DNA of 44,523 nucleotides from positions 1 through 44,523 of the forward strand of contig NZ_NWSX01000051.1 in assembly GCF_002531825.1 (NCBI RefSeq). Reading direction: 5' to 3'. Numbering within the stretch: the first letter of the stretch is position 1; every line of letters begins with the position of its first letter. Position numbers and translations under genes: made by a program. Below, in pieces: positions 15,089 to 23,589 of the stretch. Source of the stretch: Rhizobium sp. J15. Its GTDB lineage: Bacteria > Pseudomonadota > Alphaproteobacteria > Rhizobiales > Rhizobiaceae. The notes below the pieces were generated by a model, which did no database searches, was not told the DNA's origin, and saw nothing but the letters and a program-made list of their open reading frames with translations.

Positions 15089-16291
15089 TTATCTCTCCAC
15101 CAGCGCCATCTTGGCATTGAACCAGTTCATGAACAGCGAGGTCACGACACTGAGGCTGAGATAAATGACCATCCAGATGAGGATCACCTCGACGGACTGA
15201 CCGGTCTGGTTCAGCGTCGTGCTGCCGACCGCGACGAGATCGGCAAAACCGATGGCGATCGCCAGCGACGAGTTCTTGGTGAGATTGAGATACTGGCTGC
15301 TCAGCGGCGGAATGATGATGCGGAAGGCCTGCGGGATCACAACCAGGCGGGTGATCGACGAGGGATGCAGCCCAAGTGCGGCTGCAGCTTCCGTCTGCCC
15401 CTTCGGCACACCGCGAATGCCCGCGCGCACGATCTCGGCGATGAAGGCGGCGGTATAGAAGGAAAGCGCCAGGAAGAGGGACATGAATTCCGGCCCGACG
15501 ATGGAACCGCCGGTGAGGTTGAATTTGCCCGCGATCGGATAGTCGAAGGAAAGCGGCATGCCTGCGAGCAGGAAGGCAACAAGCGGCAGGCCGATCAGCA
15601 GGCCGATCGAAACCCAGATCGTGTGGAACGGTTGACCTGTCGCTGCCTGCCGGCGATGCGCCCATCTGGCCGTCACGATGACGGCGATGATCGCGATGAC
15701 GAAGGCGACGCCGACGAGCCAGAAAGTTTCACCGAAAATCGGCTTGGGGAAGGAAAGGCCGCGATTGTTCAGATACGATCCGAACGGCAGATGCAGCGAC
15801 TCGCGCGCATTCGGCAGAACCGCCAGAACGCCTGAATACCAGAAGAAGATCACGAGCAGCGGCGGAATATTGCGAAACACTTCCACATAAACCGTGCACA
15901 GTTTGGCAATCAGCCAATTCCGCGACAGACGGCCGATGCCGATGATGAAGCCGATGATGGTGGCGGTGATAATGCCGGTAACGGCGATCAGCAGCGTGTT
16001 CAGCAGGCCGACCAGCAGCGCCCGGCCGTAGGTCGAATCGCTCGAATAGGCGATCAGCGACTGGCCGACTTCGAAGCCGGCGCGGCCGTTCAGGAAGCCG
16101 AAGCCCGATGCGATGTTGGCGCGCGCCAGATTGACGGCAGTGTTGTGCGCGACCCACCACACGAAGGTGACCAGCAACACGATGGTAAGAACTTGGAAAA
16201 AGATACCCCGAACTCTCGGGTCGTAAAGGGCGGACTGAAAACTCCAGCCACTCCTGGGTATAGGTGTTGAACCCGCAATCTGGTGCGTCAT
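15089..16291 (-). CDS. aapQ: General L-amino-acid ABC transporter, permease
   Basis: 400 residues from the ATG at 16291; a GTG 18 nt upstream is possible. Partner permease to AapM, with an extended periplasmic segment between N-terminal helices and the transport domain. The EAA loop reads EIVRAGIRGVPKGQTEAAAA followed by LGLHPSSITRLVVIPQA. Length and order match the second gene of rhizobial aapJQMP. It is separated from aapJ by 100 nt containing two hairpins, which fits lower expression of the membrane parts than of the binding protein. Confidence 0.95.
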   Translation of the reverse strand: MTHQIAGSTPIPRSGWSFQSALYDPRVRGIFFQVLTIVLLVTFVWWVAHNTAVNLARANIASGFGFLNGRAGFEVGQSLIAYSSDSTYGRALLVGLLNTLLIAVTGIITATIIGFIIGIGRLSRNWLIAKLCTVYVEVFRNIPPLLVIFFWYSGVLAVLPNARESLHLPFGSYLNNRGLSFPKPIFGETFWLVGVAFVIAIIAVIVTARWAHRRQAATGQPFHTIWVSIGLLIGLPLVAFLLAGMPLSFDYPIAGKFNLTGGSIVGPEFMSLFLALSFYTAAFIAEIVRAGIRGVPKGQTEAAAALGLHPSSITRLVVIPQAFRIIIPPLSSQYLNLTKNSSLAIAIGFADLVAVGSTTLNQTGQSVEVILIWMVIYLSLSVVTSLFMNWFNAKMALVER

Positions 16292-16316
16292 ACCTGGCCA
16301 ATTCCCCACGTTATGC

Positions 16317-16337
16317 GCTCCTTTTCGGAGCTTTTTT
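16317..16337 (+). terminator. Terminator-like hairpin on the strand antisense to aap
   Basis: GCTCC-TTTTC-GGAGC is followed by six T on the plus strand. No plus-strand gene lies upstream. On the aap sense strand the same sequence reads as an A-run, then a small hairpin about 26 nt before the aapQ start. Confidence 0.4.
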
Positions 16338-16348
16338 ATAGGAGGAGG

Positions 16349-16368
16349 AAAGGCGGTCGCCCGCCCTT
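16349..16368 (-). promoter_or_regulatory. Intercistronic hairpin after aapJ
   Basis: On the minus strand AAGGGCGG-GCGA-CCGCCTTT forms an 8-bp stem with a GNRA tetraloop 23 nt after the aapJ stop codon. It is followed by TTTCCTCC, a weak U-tract. It is likely to stabilise the aapJ message and/or terminate part of the transcripts, as seen between binding-protein and permease genes in many ABC operons. Confidence 0.6.
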
Positions 16369-16391
16369 CCGGCTTTCATGCGTGATGCCGA

Positions 16392-17417
16392 TCAGCGAAC
16401 CGGCGGAGCGTACTGAATGCCGCCCTTGTTCCAGAGAGCGTTGAGACCGCGTGCGATCTTCAGCTGGCTGCCCTGGCCGATGTTGCGCTCGAAGACTTCG
16501 CCGTAATTGCCGACGTTCTTCACGATGTTATAGGCCCAGTCGTTGGTCAGGCCGAGATCGGTGCCGATCTTGGTGTCGGCCTCGACGCCGAGGAAGCGCT
16601 TGATGTCGGGGTTCGGCGAGTTCTTCATGTCGTCGACATTCGCCTGGGTGATGCCGAATTCTTCGGCATTGATCATGGCATAGCCAACCCAGCTGACGAT
16701 ATCGAACCACTGGTCGTCACCCTGGCGAACGGCCGGAGCGAGCGGCTCCTTGGAGATGATTTCCGGCAGGATCGCATGTTCGTCCGGGTTCTTCAGCGTC
16801 AGGCGTAGCGAATAGAGACCGGACTGGTCGGTCGTGTAGACGTCGCAGCGGCCGGCATCATAGGCGGCATTGACCTCGTCCAGCTTTTCGAAGACGACGG
16901 GGTTGTACTGAAGGTTGTTCGCCTTGAAGTAGTCGGCAAGGTTGAGTTCCGTGGTCGTGCCCGACTGCACGCAGACGGACGCGCCGGAGAGTTCGAGCGC
17001 CGACTTCACGTTCAGGCTCTTGCGGACCATGAAGCCCTGGCCGTCATAGTAGTTGACGAAACGGAAGTTCAGGCCGAGAGCGGTGTCGCGGTTGATCGAC
17101 CATGTCGTGTTGCGGGCGAGCACGTCGATTTCGCCGGACTGAAGAGCCGGGAAGCGATTGGCGGCGCTCAAGGGGGTGAACTTCACCTTGGTGGGGTCGC
17201 CGAAGACGGCCGCGGCGACAGCCTTGCAGAAATCGACGTCGAAGCCGGCCCAATTGCCGGAAGCGTCAGGCGCGGCAAAGCCGGCGAGACCGGTGTTGAC
17301 GCCGCACTGAATGAAACCCTTTGCCTTTACGTCTCCAAGGGTCGTGGCTGAAGCAGCCGAGGTGCCAAGAGCGAAAACTGCTGCGCCGATCGCGGCCGAC
17401 AGAAGCTTGTTCTTCAT
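16392..17417 (-). CDS. aapJ: General L-amino-acid ABC transporter, periplasmic binding protein
   Basis: 341 residues. The signal peptide MKNKLLSAAIGAAVFALGTS ends with cleavage near ASA (residue 24). The mature protein is a family-3 solute-binding protein with the standard pattern: TLGDVKAKGFIQCGVN, WAGFDVDFCKAVAAAVFGDP, VCVQSGTT and the DVYTTDQSGLYSLR region. It delivers amino acids to the AapQM permease. It is the first and probably most abundant product of the operon. Confidence 0.96.
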   Translation of the reverse strand: MKNKLLSAAIGAAVFALGTSAASATTLGDVKAKGFIQCGVNTGLAGFAAPDASGNWAGFDVDFCKAVAAAVFGDPTKVKFTPLSAANRFPALQSGEIDVLARNTTWSINRDTALGLNFRFVNYYDGQGFMVRKSLNVKSALELSGASVCVQSGTTTELNLADYFKANNLQYNPVVFEKLDEVNAAYDAGRCDVYTTDQSGLYSLRLTLKNPDEHAILPEIISKEPLAPAVRQGDDQWFDIVSWVGYAMINAEEFGITQANVDDMKNSPNPDIKRFLGVEADTKIGTDLGLTNDWAYNIVKNVGNYGEVFERNIGQGSQLKIARGLNALWNKGGIQYAPPVR

Positions 17418-17778
17418 TTTTTCCCAACCTTTTCCGTTGTCTTATCTTTTCTTGTGGGGAGTTCCGGCGAAAAACTCTGCCGCCCCCCATTGTCTCGACA
17501 CCCTCCCGGCGCGAGTGACTCTATCACAGTCGCAAATGTCACCATGGTCAAGTGTCGCCATCAATAATTGCGGCAAATTTCGGGATTTTGGTATATTGCG
17601 CTGCATTCCTGGGCTGCTGGCTACCAAATAGGCGGTCTCTTGCGGAAAAATAACGCGAAAATCCAAAATTTCGCGAGATCGGCGCGTCGGCCGTTCGCTG
17701 TCTTCGAGGGGTTGACCGTAACCGGCGAGGCGTCCAAATGTTCGCTTCCGCGCTCCTTCGCCAAAGGCCATTTCCGAC
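17418..17778. other. Divergent promoter region between aapJ and metC
   Basis: 361 bases. It holds the aapJ promoter at 17523-17551 (listed separately). An interrupted inverted repeat, GCGAAA-ATCCAAAA-TTTCGC (17655-17674), lies about 100 nt before metC and could be a regulator site; the regulator is unknown. No ORF of interest. Confidence 0.5.
17523..17551 (-). promoter_or_regulatory. Promoter of the aap operon
   Basis: Minus strand: -35 TTGACC (17546-17551), 17-nt spacer, -10 TGTGAT (17523-17528). The -10 box is a weak match (4 of 6) as is common in Rhizobium. The predicted start would give a leader of about 100 nt. Confidence 0.5.
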
Positions 17779-18969
17779 ATGAAAGACAAAGACAGTTTGC
17801 TGCAGAACGCTGGCATCAACACCCGCCTGACCCATATCGGCAACGATCCCTTCGACTATCACGGCTTCGTCAATCCGCCGGTCGTGCATGCTTCGACGGT
17901 GCTGTTTCCGAATGCCCGCACGATGGAGACGCGTTCGCAGAAATATACCTACGGGACGCGCGGCACGCCGACGACCGATGCGCTCTGCGAAGCGATCGAC
18001 GCGCTCGAAGGTTCGGCCGGCACGATCCTCGTGCCTTCGGGTCTTGCGGCCGTCACCGTTCCGTTCCTGGGTTTCGTCGCGGCCGGCGATCATGCGCTCG
18101 TCGTCGATTCGGTTTACGGCCCGACGCGTCATTTCTGCGATACGATGCTGAAGCGTCTCGGCGTCGAGGTGGAGTATTACGATCCGGCGATCGGCGCCGG
18201 CATCGAAGCACTGTTCCGGCCGAACACCAAGATCGTCCATACCGAGGCTCCCGGCTCAAATACCTTCGAGATGCAGGATATTCCGGCAATCTCGGCGGTT
18301 GCGCACCGCCACGGCGCCGTCGTCATGATGGACAATACCTGGGCGACGCCGCTCTATTTCAGGCCGCTCGATTACGGCGTCGACATCTCCATCCATGCGG
18401 CGACCAAATATCCGTCCGGTCATTCCGATATCCTGCTCGGAACGGTGTCGGCCAATGCCGAGCACTGGGAGCGGCTGAAGGAGGCGAATGGCGCGCTCGG
18501 CATCTGCGGTGCGCCCGACGATGCCTATCAGATCCTGCGCGGACTGCGCACCATGGGCCTGCGCCTCGAGCGGCATTATGAGAGTGCGCTCGCGATCGCA
18601 GAATGGCTGGAGGGCAGGGATGACGTCGCCCGCGTGCTGCATCCGGCCCTGCCGAGTTTTCCCTCTCACCATATCTGGAAGCGCGACTTCAAGGGTGCTA
18701 GCGGCATCTTCTCCTTCGTGCTTGCCGCGGGCGGTCCCGAGAAGTTCAGGGCAAAGGCGCACGCCTTCCTCGACGCGCTTCAGATTTTCGGTCTCGGCTA
18801 TTCCTGGGGCGGCTTCGAAAGTCTCGCCCTGCACGCCAACCTCAACGACCGCAAGATCGCCAAGGCCCCGGCGGAAGGCCCGGTCATCCGTCTGCAGATC
18901 GGCATCGAGGATGTGGCCGACCTCAAGGCCGATATCGAACGGGGTTTTGCCGCCGCAAGCGCCGTCTGA
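17779..18969 (+). CDS. metC: Cystathionine beta-lyase
   Basis: 396 residues. PLP enzyme of the Cys/Met metabolism family that splits cystathionine to homocysteine, pyruvate and ammonia on the way to methionine. The PLP lysine is Lys210 in SIHAATKYPSGHSD. Asp185 (MMDNTWATP) pairs with the pyridine nitrogen, and YTYGTRGTPT at 56-65 supplies the phosphate contact from the neighbouring subunit. Motif wording favours beta-lyase over gamma-synthase, but a related lyase cannot be fully excluded. Transcribed divergently from aapJ. Confidence 0.92.
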   Translation: MKDKDSLLQNAGINTRLTHIGNDPFDYHGFVNPPVVHASTVLFPNARTMETRSQKYTYGTRGTPTTDALCEAIDALEGSAGTILVPSGLAAVTVPFLGFVAAGDHALVVDSVYGPTRHFCDTMLKRLGVEVEYYDPAIGAGIEALFRPNTKIVHTEAPGSNTFEMQDIPAISAVAHRHGAVVMMDNTWATPLYFRPLDYGVDISIHAATKYPSGHSDILLGTVSANAEHWERLKEANGALGICGAPDDAYQILRGLRTMGLRLERHYESALAIAEWLEGRDDVARVLHPALPSFPSHHIWKRDFKGASGIFSFVLAAGGPEKFRAKAHAFLDALQIFGLGYSWGGFESLALHANLNDRKIAKAPAEGPVIRLQIGIEDVADLKADIERGFAAASAV

Positions 18970-18979
18970 CCGCGGCGCC

Positions 18980-20134
18980 TTACGGCAGGCGCGCGGCCTT
19001 GTAGCCGTAGATCCAGTCGAGATCCGCCGCCAGGCTTTGCGGCGGTTTGAGGCCAAGCACGAGATCGCGGCCGATCCGGATCGGCCCCTTGGCATGATAG
19101 GCGAACTGGTTGAAAGCGCCGCGCTGGCGAAGCCTCGCGATGCGCGGCGTGCGATGTTTTTCGAAAAGCGCCAGCGCTTCCGCTACCGGCCGGTTCGAAA
19201 GAAAGCCGGCAAGCTCGTAAGCGTCTTCGATCGCCATCGCCGCGCCCTGCGCGGCAAAGGGCATCATCGCATGCGCGGCGTCACCGATCAGCACCGTCCT
19301 TCGGCCGTCGTGCCATGCGCCCGCCGTGGTTTCGAACAGCGGCCAGAAGGTCAGGTTCCTCTGTCTTTCGACCAGCGACAGGATGGCAGCGTTCCACCCG
19401 GAAAGGCGCTTCCGCAACTGCGCGCGCTGCTCGGCCGTCGGCTCGCTTTGCCAGGTCTGCGGCGCGAGGTTGCCGGCGGTGATCGCCACCATGTTGAAGC
19501 TGCCGGTCTCCTTCAGGGGGTAGCTCACAAGATGCGCCGAACCGCCGAGGAAGGCCGAGACGGATGTCCGATCGAGAAAGGCGGGCGCTTCTGCTTCGGC
19601 AATGGTGAAGCGGTAGGCGATATTGCCGGAAAAACGCGGCGAGGGGCTGCCGGGAACGGATTGCCTGAGCTTTGACCAGACGCCGTCCGCGCCGATGACG
19701 AGATCGGCAGCGCGCTCCAACGGCGGCAGGCCAGCCTCGATCTGCACGCCGAGATGAAGCCGGCAAAGCGGATCGGCCTCGACCGCAGCCAGCAGGGCCT
19801 TCTGCAATGTCGTGCGATGCAGGACGCCGTAGGGCGCCCCCCAGCGTTCCCGCGCGAATTTCCCCGCCGGCACCGCCGCAAGCTGGCGCAGCGAACTGCC
19901 CGATATCAACCGGATCGTGTCCGGCTCGAGCCAGACCTTCGACAGCCCGTCCAGAATGCCGAGTTCGTCAAGGATGCGGGAAGCGTTCGGCGATAGCTGC
20001 AGCCCGGCGCCGACCTCGGTCAGTTCGCCTGCCTGCTCGAAGATCTCCGAGCTGATGCCGCGACGCGAAAGGGAAAGGGCCGCGGCCAGTCCTGATATAC
20101 CGGCGCCGATGATGGTGGCATGTTCGGCAGGCAT
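18980..20134 (-). CDS. FAD-dependent monooxygenase (salicylate hydroxylase-like)
   Basis: 384 residues. Group A flavoprotein hydroxylase. The ADP-binding GxGxxG is GAGISG at 10-15. The DG motif is DLVIGADGVWSKLRQ, and the second FAD motif is GDAAHAMMPFAAQGAAMAIED. Such enzymes hydroxylate aromatic rings using NAD(P)H and oxygen; the substrate cannot be read from the sequence. It converges on metC, ending 11 nt from it. The NDUFS6-like gene lies 28 nt upstream on the same strand and may share a transcript. Confidence 0.88.
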   Translation of the reverse strand: MPAEHATIIGAGISGLAAALSLSRRGISSEIFEQAGELTEVGAGLQLSPNASRILDELGILDGLSKVWLEPDTIRLISGSSLRQLAAVPAGKFARERWGAPYGVLHRTTLQKALLAAVEADPLCRLHLGVQIEAGLPPLERAADLVIGADGVWSKLRQSVPGSPSPRFSGNIAYRFTIAEAEAPAFLDRTSVSAFLGGSAHLVSYPLKETGSFNMVAITAGNLAPQTWQSEPTAEQRAQLRKRLSGWNAAILSLVERQRNLTFWPLFETTAGAWHDGRRTVLIGDAAHAMMPFAAQGAAMAIEDAYELAGFLSNRPVAEALALFEKHRTPRIARLRQRGAFNQFAYHAKGPIRIGRDLVLGLKPPQSLAADLDWIYGYKAARLP

Positions 20135-20162
20135 TGTCTGTCCGATCCAGATTCTGGACGGA

Positions 20163-20408
20163 TTACGCCGCCTTCACGTGAAAGACGCAACCGGCCGGAT
20201 TGGTCTGGCTCGGCTTGAGCGAGGAATTGAAGCGATAGAGCGTCGAGCAGTAGGAACAGACCTTCTCGTTGTCGTCGCCCATGTCGATGAAGATGTGCGG
20301 GTGGTCGAAGGGAGCCGAAGCGCCGGTGCACATGAATTCCTTGACGCCGACTTCGATAACGCGGTGACCGCCGTCATTCTGAAAGTGGGGGATGTTGTGG
20401 CCGGCCAT
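20163..20408 (-). CDS. Zinc-finger protein, complex I NDUFS6-like (zf-CHCC)
   Basis: 81 residues from the ATG at 20408, with GGAGAG upstream. Zinc ligands are Cys27, His36, Cys51 and Cys54 in the spacing C-x8-H-x14-C-x2-C, diagnostic of the zf-CHCC family. This is the alphaproteobacterial counterpart of the mitochondrial complex I subunit NDUFS6, which is needed for assembly of the NADH module. It is encoded outside any nuo operon, as is the NDUFS4-like gene at 8704. Confidence 0.9.
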   Translation of the reverse strand: MAGHNIPHFQNDGGHRVIEVGVKEFMCTGASAPFDHPHIFIDMGDDNEKVCSYCSTLYRFNSSLKPSQTNPAGCVFHVKAA

Positions 20409-20566
20409 ATTGCTCTCCGAATGCTTAGAAATGTGGGCGGACTTTATAAGCCTTCGCCGCAAATGTGTAGAGCCAAAGCGCCGCGCCGGTCACAGTTTTT
20501 GGGCACAGTTTTCGGCTTCACGCTGACTGGCGGCTCGATTATGGTCGCGCCAAAAAGGAAGACCCG

Positions 20567-21352
20567 ATGAACCTGAATACTCCCGCCTTTTCAAGCTTCA
20601 CCCATGACGGATTGGAACTTGCCTTTTTCGACGAAGGCGATCCGTCCGGCGTGCCTGTCTTGTTGATCCACGGTTTTGCCTCGACCGCGAACGTCAACTG
20701 GGTGCATCCGGGCTGGCTGAAGACGTTGGGGGACGCCGGCTACCGGGTGATCGCCATCGACAATCGCGGCCATGGCGCAAGCGACAAGCCGCACGATGCC
20801 GAAGCCTATCGTCCCTGGGTCATGGCTGGCGACGCGATCGCCTTGCTCGATCATCTGGGCATCCCGGAGGCCAATATCATGGGCTATTCGATGGGCGCGC
20901 GCATTTCCGTCTTTACAGCGCTCGCCAATCCGCATCGTGTCCGGTCCCTGGTGCTCGGCGGCCTTGGCATCGGCATGACCGACGGCGTCGGCGACTGGGA
21001 CCCGATCGCCGATGCGCTGCTTGCTCCCTCGCTCGACGAGGTGACGCATGCCCGCGGCAGGATGTTCCGCGCCTTCGCCGAGCAGACGAAGAGCGACCGT
21101 GTCGCCCTTGCCGTCTGCATTCGCGGCTCGCGCGATCTCGTCGCCCGATCGGATATGGGCAAGCTCGACATGCCCACCCTGATCGGCGTCGGCACAAAGG
21201 ATGATATCGCCGGCTCGCCGCAAGAGCTGGCGGCGCTGATGCCGAATGCCGAAGCGCTCGATATTCCCGGCCGCGATCATATGCTTGCCGTCGGCGACAA
21301 GGTTTTCAAGCAGGCGGTGCTGGCCTTCTACGCAAAGGTCGCCGAGGGGTGA
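20567..21352 (+). CDS. Alpha/beta hydrolase
   Basis: 261 residues. The alpha/beta-hydrolase fold has the oxyanion motif LLIHGFAST, nucleophile elbow GYSMGA (Ser108), the acid in GVGTKDDIAG and the catalytic His in RDHMLAVGD. The substrate is unknown; esterase, lactonase or haloperoxidase-like members share these features. It is divergent from the NDUFS6-like gene. The cysE gene follows in the same direction after 140 nt. Confidence 0.9.
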   Translation: MNLNTPAFSSFTHDGLELAFFDEGDPSGVPVLLIHGFASTANVNWVHPGWLKTLGDAGYRVIAIDNRGHGASDKPHDAEAYRPWVMAGDAIALLDHLGIPEANIMGYSMGARISVFTALANPHRVRSLVLGGLGIGMTDGVGDWDPIADALLAPSLDEVTHARGRMFRAFAEQTKSDRVALAVCIRGSRDLVARSDMGKLDMPTLIGVGTKDDIAGSPQELAALMPNAEALDIPGRDHMLAVGDKVFKQAVLAFYAKVAEG

Positions 21353-21492
21353 CATCGCCGGTGACATGATCGTGATGCTGAACAGCCATGCTAAAAAACC
21401 ATGGCGGCGGTACCCATTTATGTTATTGCCGTTTTCCTCTATATATTGGCATTCCGAAAACGGCATTCCTGTTGGCAGCAAGGAGAGCGGCG

Positions 21493-22326
21493 ATGGTCGC
21501 AAAGACAGACATTCGTGCTTTTGAGGCTGGCCATCCCCTGAAGGTGATGGATCCCATCTGGGACAGCCTGCGCGAGGAAGCACGGATCGCGGCCGAAAAG
21601 GACCCCGTTCTCGCCGCCTTCCTGTATTCGACTGTCATCAACTACCGTTCGCTCGAGGAATGCGTCATCCACCGCATCTGCGAACGTCTCGATCATCCCG
21701 ATATGCAGGCAAACCTGCTTCGCCAGACCTTCGAGGAAATGCTCCTCGACTGGCCGGAGTGGAGCTCTATCCTGCGCGTCGATATCCAGGCCGTTTACGA
21801 CCGCGATCCCGCCTGCCTGCGTTTCATGGAGGCGGTGCTCTATTTCAAGGGCTTCCATGCGCTGCAGACGCACCGTTTGGCTCATTGGCTGCTGAACCGC
21901 GGCCGGCGTGATTTCGCGCTTTATCTGCAAAGCCGCTCCTCCAGCGTCTTCCAGACCGACATCAATCCGGCGGCGCGTATCGGCAAGGGCATCTTCCTCG
22001 ATCATGCGACCGGCCTCGTCGTCGGCGAGACGGCCGTCATCGGCGACAACGTCTCGATCCTGCATGGCGTCACGCTCGGCGGCACGGGCAAGGAAGGCGC
22101 CGACCGTCACCCGAAGATCGGCAGCGGCGTCATGATCGGCGCCGGCGCGAAGATCCTCGGCAATATCGAGATCGGCTATTGCTCGCGCGTTGCCGCCGGT
22201 TCCGTGGTGCTCAAGGCGGTGCCGCCGAAGAAGACGGTCGCGGGCGTTCCGGCCAAGGTCGTCGGCGAAGCCGGTTGTTCCGAGCCGTCGCGCAACATGG
22301 ACCAGGTGATCGGCGCCGATATCTGA
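21493..22326 (+). CDS. cysE: Serine O-acetyltransferase
   Basis: 277 residues. Makes O-acetylserine from serine and acetyl-CoA, the first step of cysteine synthesis. The N-terminal helical domain (from DPIWDSLREEA) is followed by the left-handed beta-helix with hexapeptide repeats. The active-site histidine lies in FLDHATGLVVGETAVIGDN and GVTLGGTGKE forms the acetyl-CoA loop. AAGGAG precedes the ATG at 21493; the frame is open upstream without a better start. Confidence 0.95.
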   Translation: MVAKTDIRAFEAGHPLKVMDPIWDSLREEARIAAEKDPVLAAFLYSTVINYRSLEECVIHRICERLDHPDMQANLLRQTFEEMLLDWPEWSSILRVDIQAVYDRDPACLRFMEAVLYFKGFHALQTHRLAHWLLNRGRRDFALYLQSRSSSVFQTDINPAARIGKGIFLDHATGLVVGETAVIGDNVSILHGVTLGGTGKEGADRHPKIGSGVMIGAGAKILGNIEIGYCSRVAAGSVVLKAVPPKKTVAGVPAKVVGEAGCSEPSRNMDQVIGADI

Positions 22327-22462
22327 GCGCCATTGGGAAAGGAATAGGAAGTCGGCGGGAACCGGGCGGGGACAGGCTACGCCAAGTGGCAACCTTGCCT
22401 TTACACCGCTGCTTTTCCTGTGCAAGAAGCGGCCAATCAAGACCGCTTACGGAGATGACAGA

Positions 22463-22666
22463 GTGAAGCCAGAAGAAATCAAGAAGCTCGACGCCTATTT
22501 CAAACGTACGCTCAACCCGCAGATCGTCGTCAAGGCGCGTCCGCGCAAGAATGATTCTGCGGAAGTTTATCTCGGCGAAGAATTTCTGGGCGTCGTCTAC
22601 GTCGATGACGAGGACGGTGACCGCTCCTACAACTTTTCGATGGCCATTCTCGACGTCGATCTTTAA
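22463..22666 (+). CDS. DUF3126 family protein
   Basis: 67 residues, GTG start at 22463 with GGAG 8 nt upstream. Small acidic alphaproteobacterial protein of the DUF3126 family (MKPEEIKKLDAYFKRTLNP, AEVYLGEEFLGVVYVDDEDG). The family's function is unknown. It is followed within 22 nt by a strong terminator; a cysE transcript could include it. Confidence 0.9.
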   Translation: MKPEEIKKLDAYFKRTLNPQIVVKARPRKNDSAEVYLGEEFLGVVYVDDEDGDRSYNFSMAILDVDL

Positions 22667-22688
22667 TCGCGTTCGAAAGCTTCAAGAG

Positions 22689-22720
22689 GGCCGGGCGGCG
22701 CGATCCGCTCGGCCTTTTTT
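22689..22720 (+). terminator. Rho-independent terminator after DUF3126 gene
   Basis: GGCCGGGCGG-CGCGAT-CCGCTCGGCC (10-bp stem, one wobble) is followed by six T. Confidence 0.88.
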
Positions 22721-22861
22721 CGTTTTTTCGCCGCTGAGTCAAAATTTATTTAAAGCCTCCGGTTGTGGCATTCTGATATATATTAGCAAAATCAATTAAA
22801 GACGTACGTGCCCCGGCGCGCAGGCTTTGTTTTATAATTGTAATGCAACCATTAGATGTTT

Positions 22862-22899
22862 TGCATCGCACAAGACTACTTGACTATTTGTGCATTGCA
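22862..22899. promoter_or_regulatory. Repeated TGCATYGCA words upstream of the phasin gene
   Basis: TGCATCGCA (22862-22870) and TGCATTGCA (22891-22899) lie 42-79 nt before the phasin start. A third related word on the other strand (TTGCATTAC, complement of 22840-22848) lies further up. PhaR-type repressors of PHB granule genes bind TGC/GCA-rich sites of this kind, so a PhaR operator is inferred. Confidence 0.45.
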
Positions 22900-22940
22900 G
22901 CTACCCTGCCGCCACCCCAACAGCCCCACGGAGGACGGTC

Positions 22941-23318
22941 ATGTTCAACTTTGACGATGCCAACAGGAAGAGCAAGGAAGCCGTCGATACGGCGCTGAGA
23001 ACCTATTCCGACACGGCGAGGGGCTTTCAGGCGATCGCCGCCGAAGCCGCCGAATATTCGAAGAAGTCCTTTCAGGACGCGGTGACGCATTTCGAAACGC
23101 TGGCCGGCGCCAAGAGCTTCGAGGCCGCTTTCGAATTGCAGACAAGCTACGTCAAGTCCGCCTATGAGAACTTCGTCTCCGAAACGACGAAGCTCGGCGA
23201 AATGTATGCCGATCTCGCGAAATCCGCTTACAAGCCTTACGAGGCGCCGATCGCTGCTGCGGCTACCGCCGTCAAGTCGCCGAAATCGCCGCAGCCGGCG
23301 ACACCCGCCGCAGCATGA
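22941..23318 (+). CDS. Phasin family protein
   Basis: 125 residues. Helical, amphipathic, Ala/Glu/Lys-rich, with phasin-type sequence (ANRKSKEAVDTALRTYSD, FETLAGAKSFEAAFELQTSY) and a Pro/Ala/Ser-rich tail. Phasins coat polyhydroxybutyrate granules and control their number and size. GGAGG lies 7 nt before the ATG at 22941. It is a monocistronic unit bounded by terminators on both sides. Confidence 0.9.
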   Translation: MFNFDDANRKSKEAVDTALRTYSDTARGFQAIAAEAAEYSKKSFQDAVTHFETLAGAKSFEAAFELQTSYVKSAYENFVSETTKLGEMYADLAKSAYKPYEAPIAAAATAVKSPKSPQPATPAAA

Positions 23319-23360
23319 TGTAAATTCGGTAGCGCAACCTCCGCTACATATTGAAAAACG

Positions 23361-23395
23361 AAGACCGGCTACGCATCTGTAGCCGGTCTTTTTTT
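23361..23395 (+). terminator. Rho-independent terminator after phasin gene
   Basis: AAGACCGGCTAC-GCATCT-GTAGCCGGTCTT gives a perfect 12-bp stem followed by a run of seven T. Confidence 0.92.
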
Positions 23396-23589
23396 GTTTC
23401 CACTTTCATTGCTGCGTCCGCCTGAGATCGGCCGGGGACTTTTTTAGTCTTTCCCGTGCATGCCGGCATTTCTTGATTGCAGTGTCTGACAGGGGGCTTA
23501 AAATCGGCCCATTATGAACTAAGTTAGTGTTTCAGATATTCGGCGGGAAAAGCACCCTCCCATGCTCTGCCGGATTGATCGAGGAATGA

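Noticed and set aside
14864..15835. A 323-codon open frame antisense to aapM and aapQ
   Set aside because: Shadow frame; the permeases on the other strand are well supported.
21385..21405. GCCATG/CATGGC inverted repeat before cysE
   Set aside because: Only 6-bp arms made of common start-codon-like words; likely chance.
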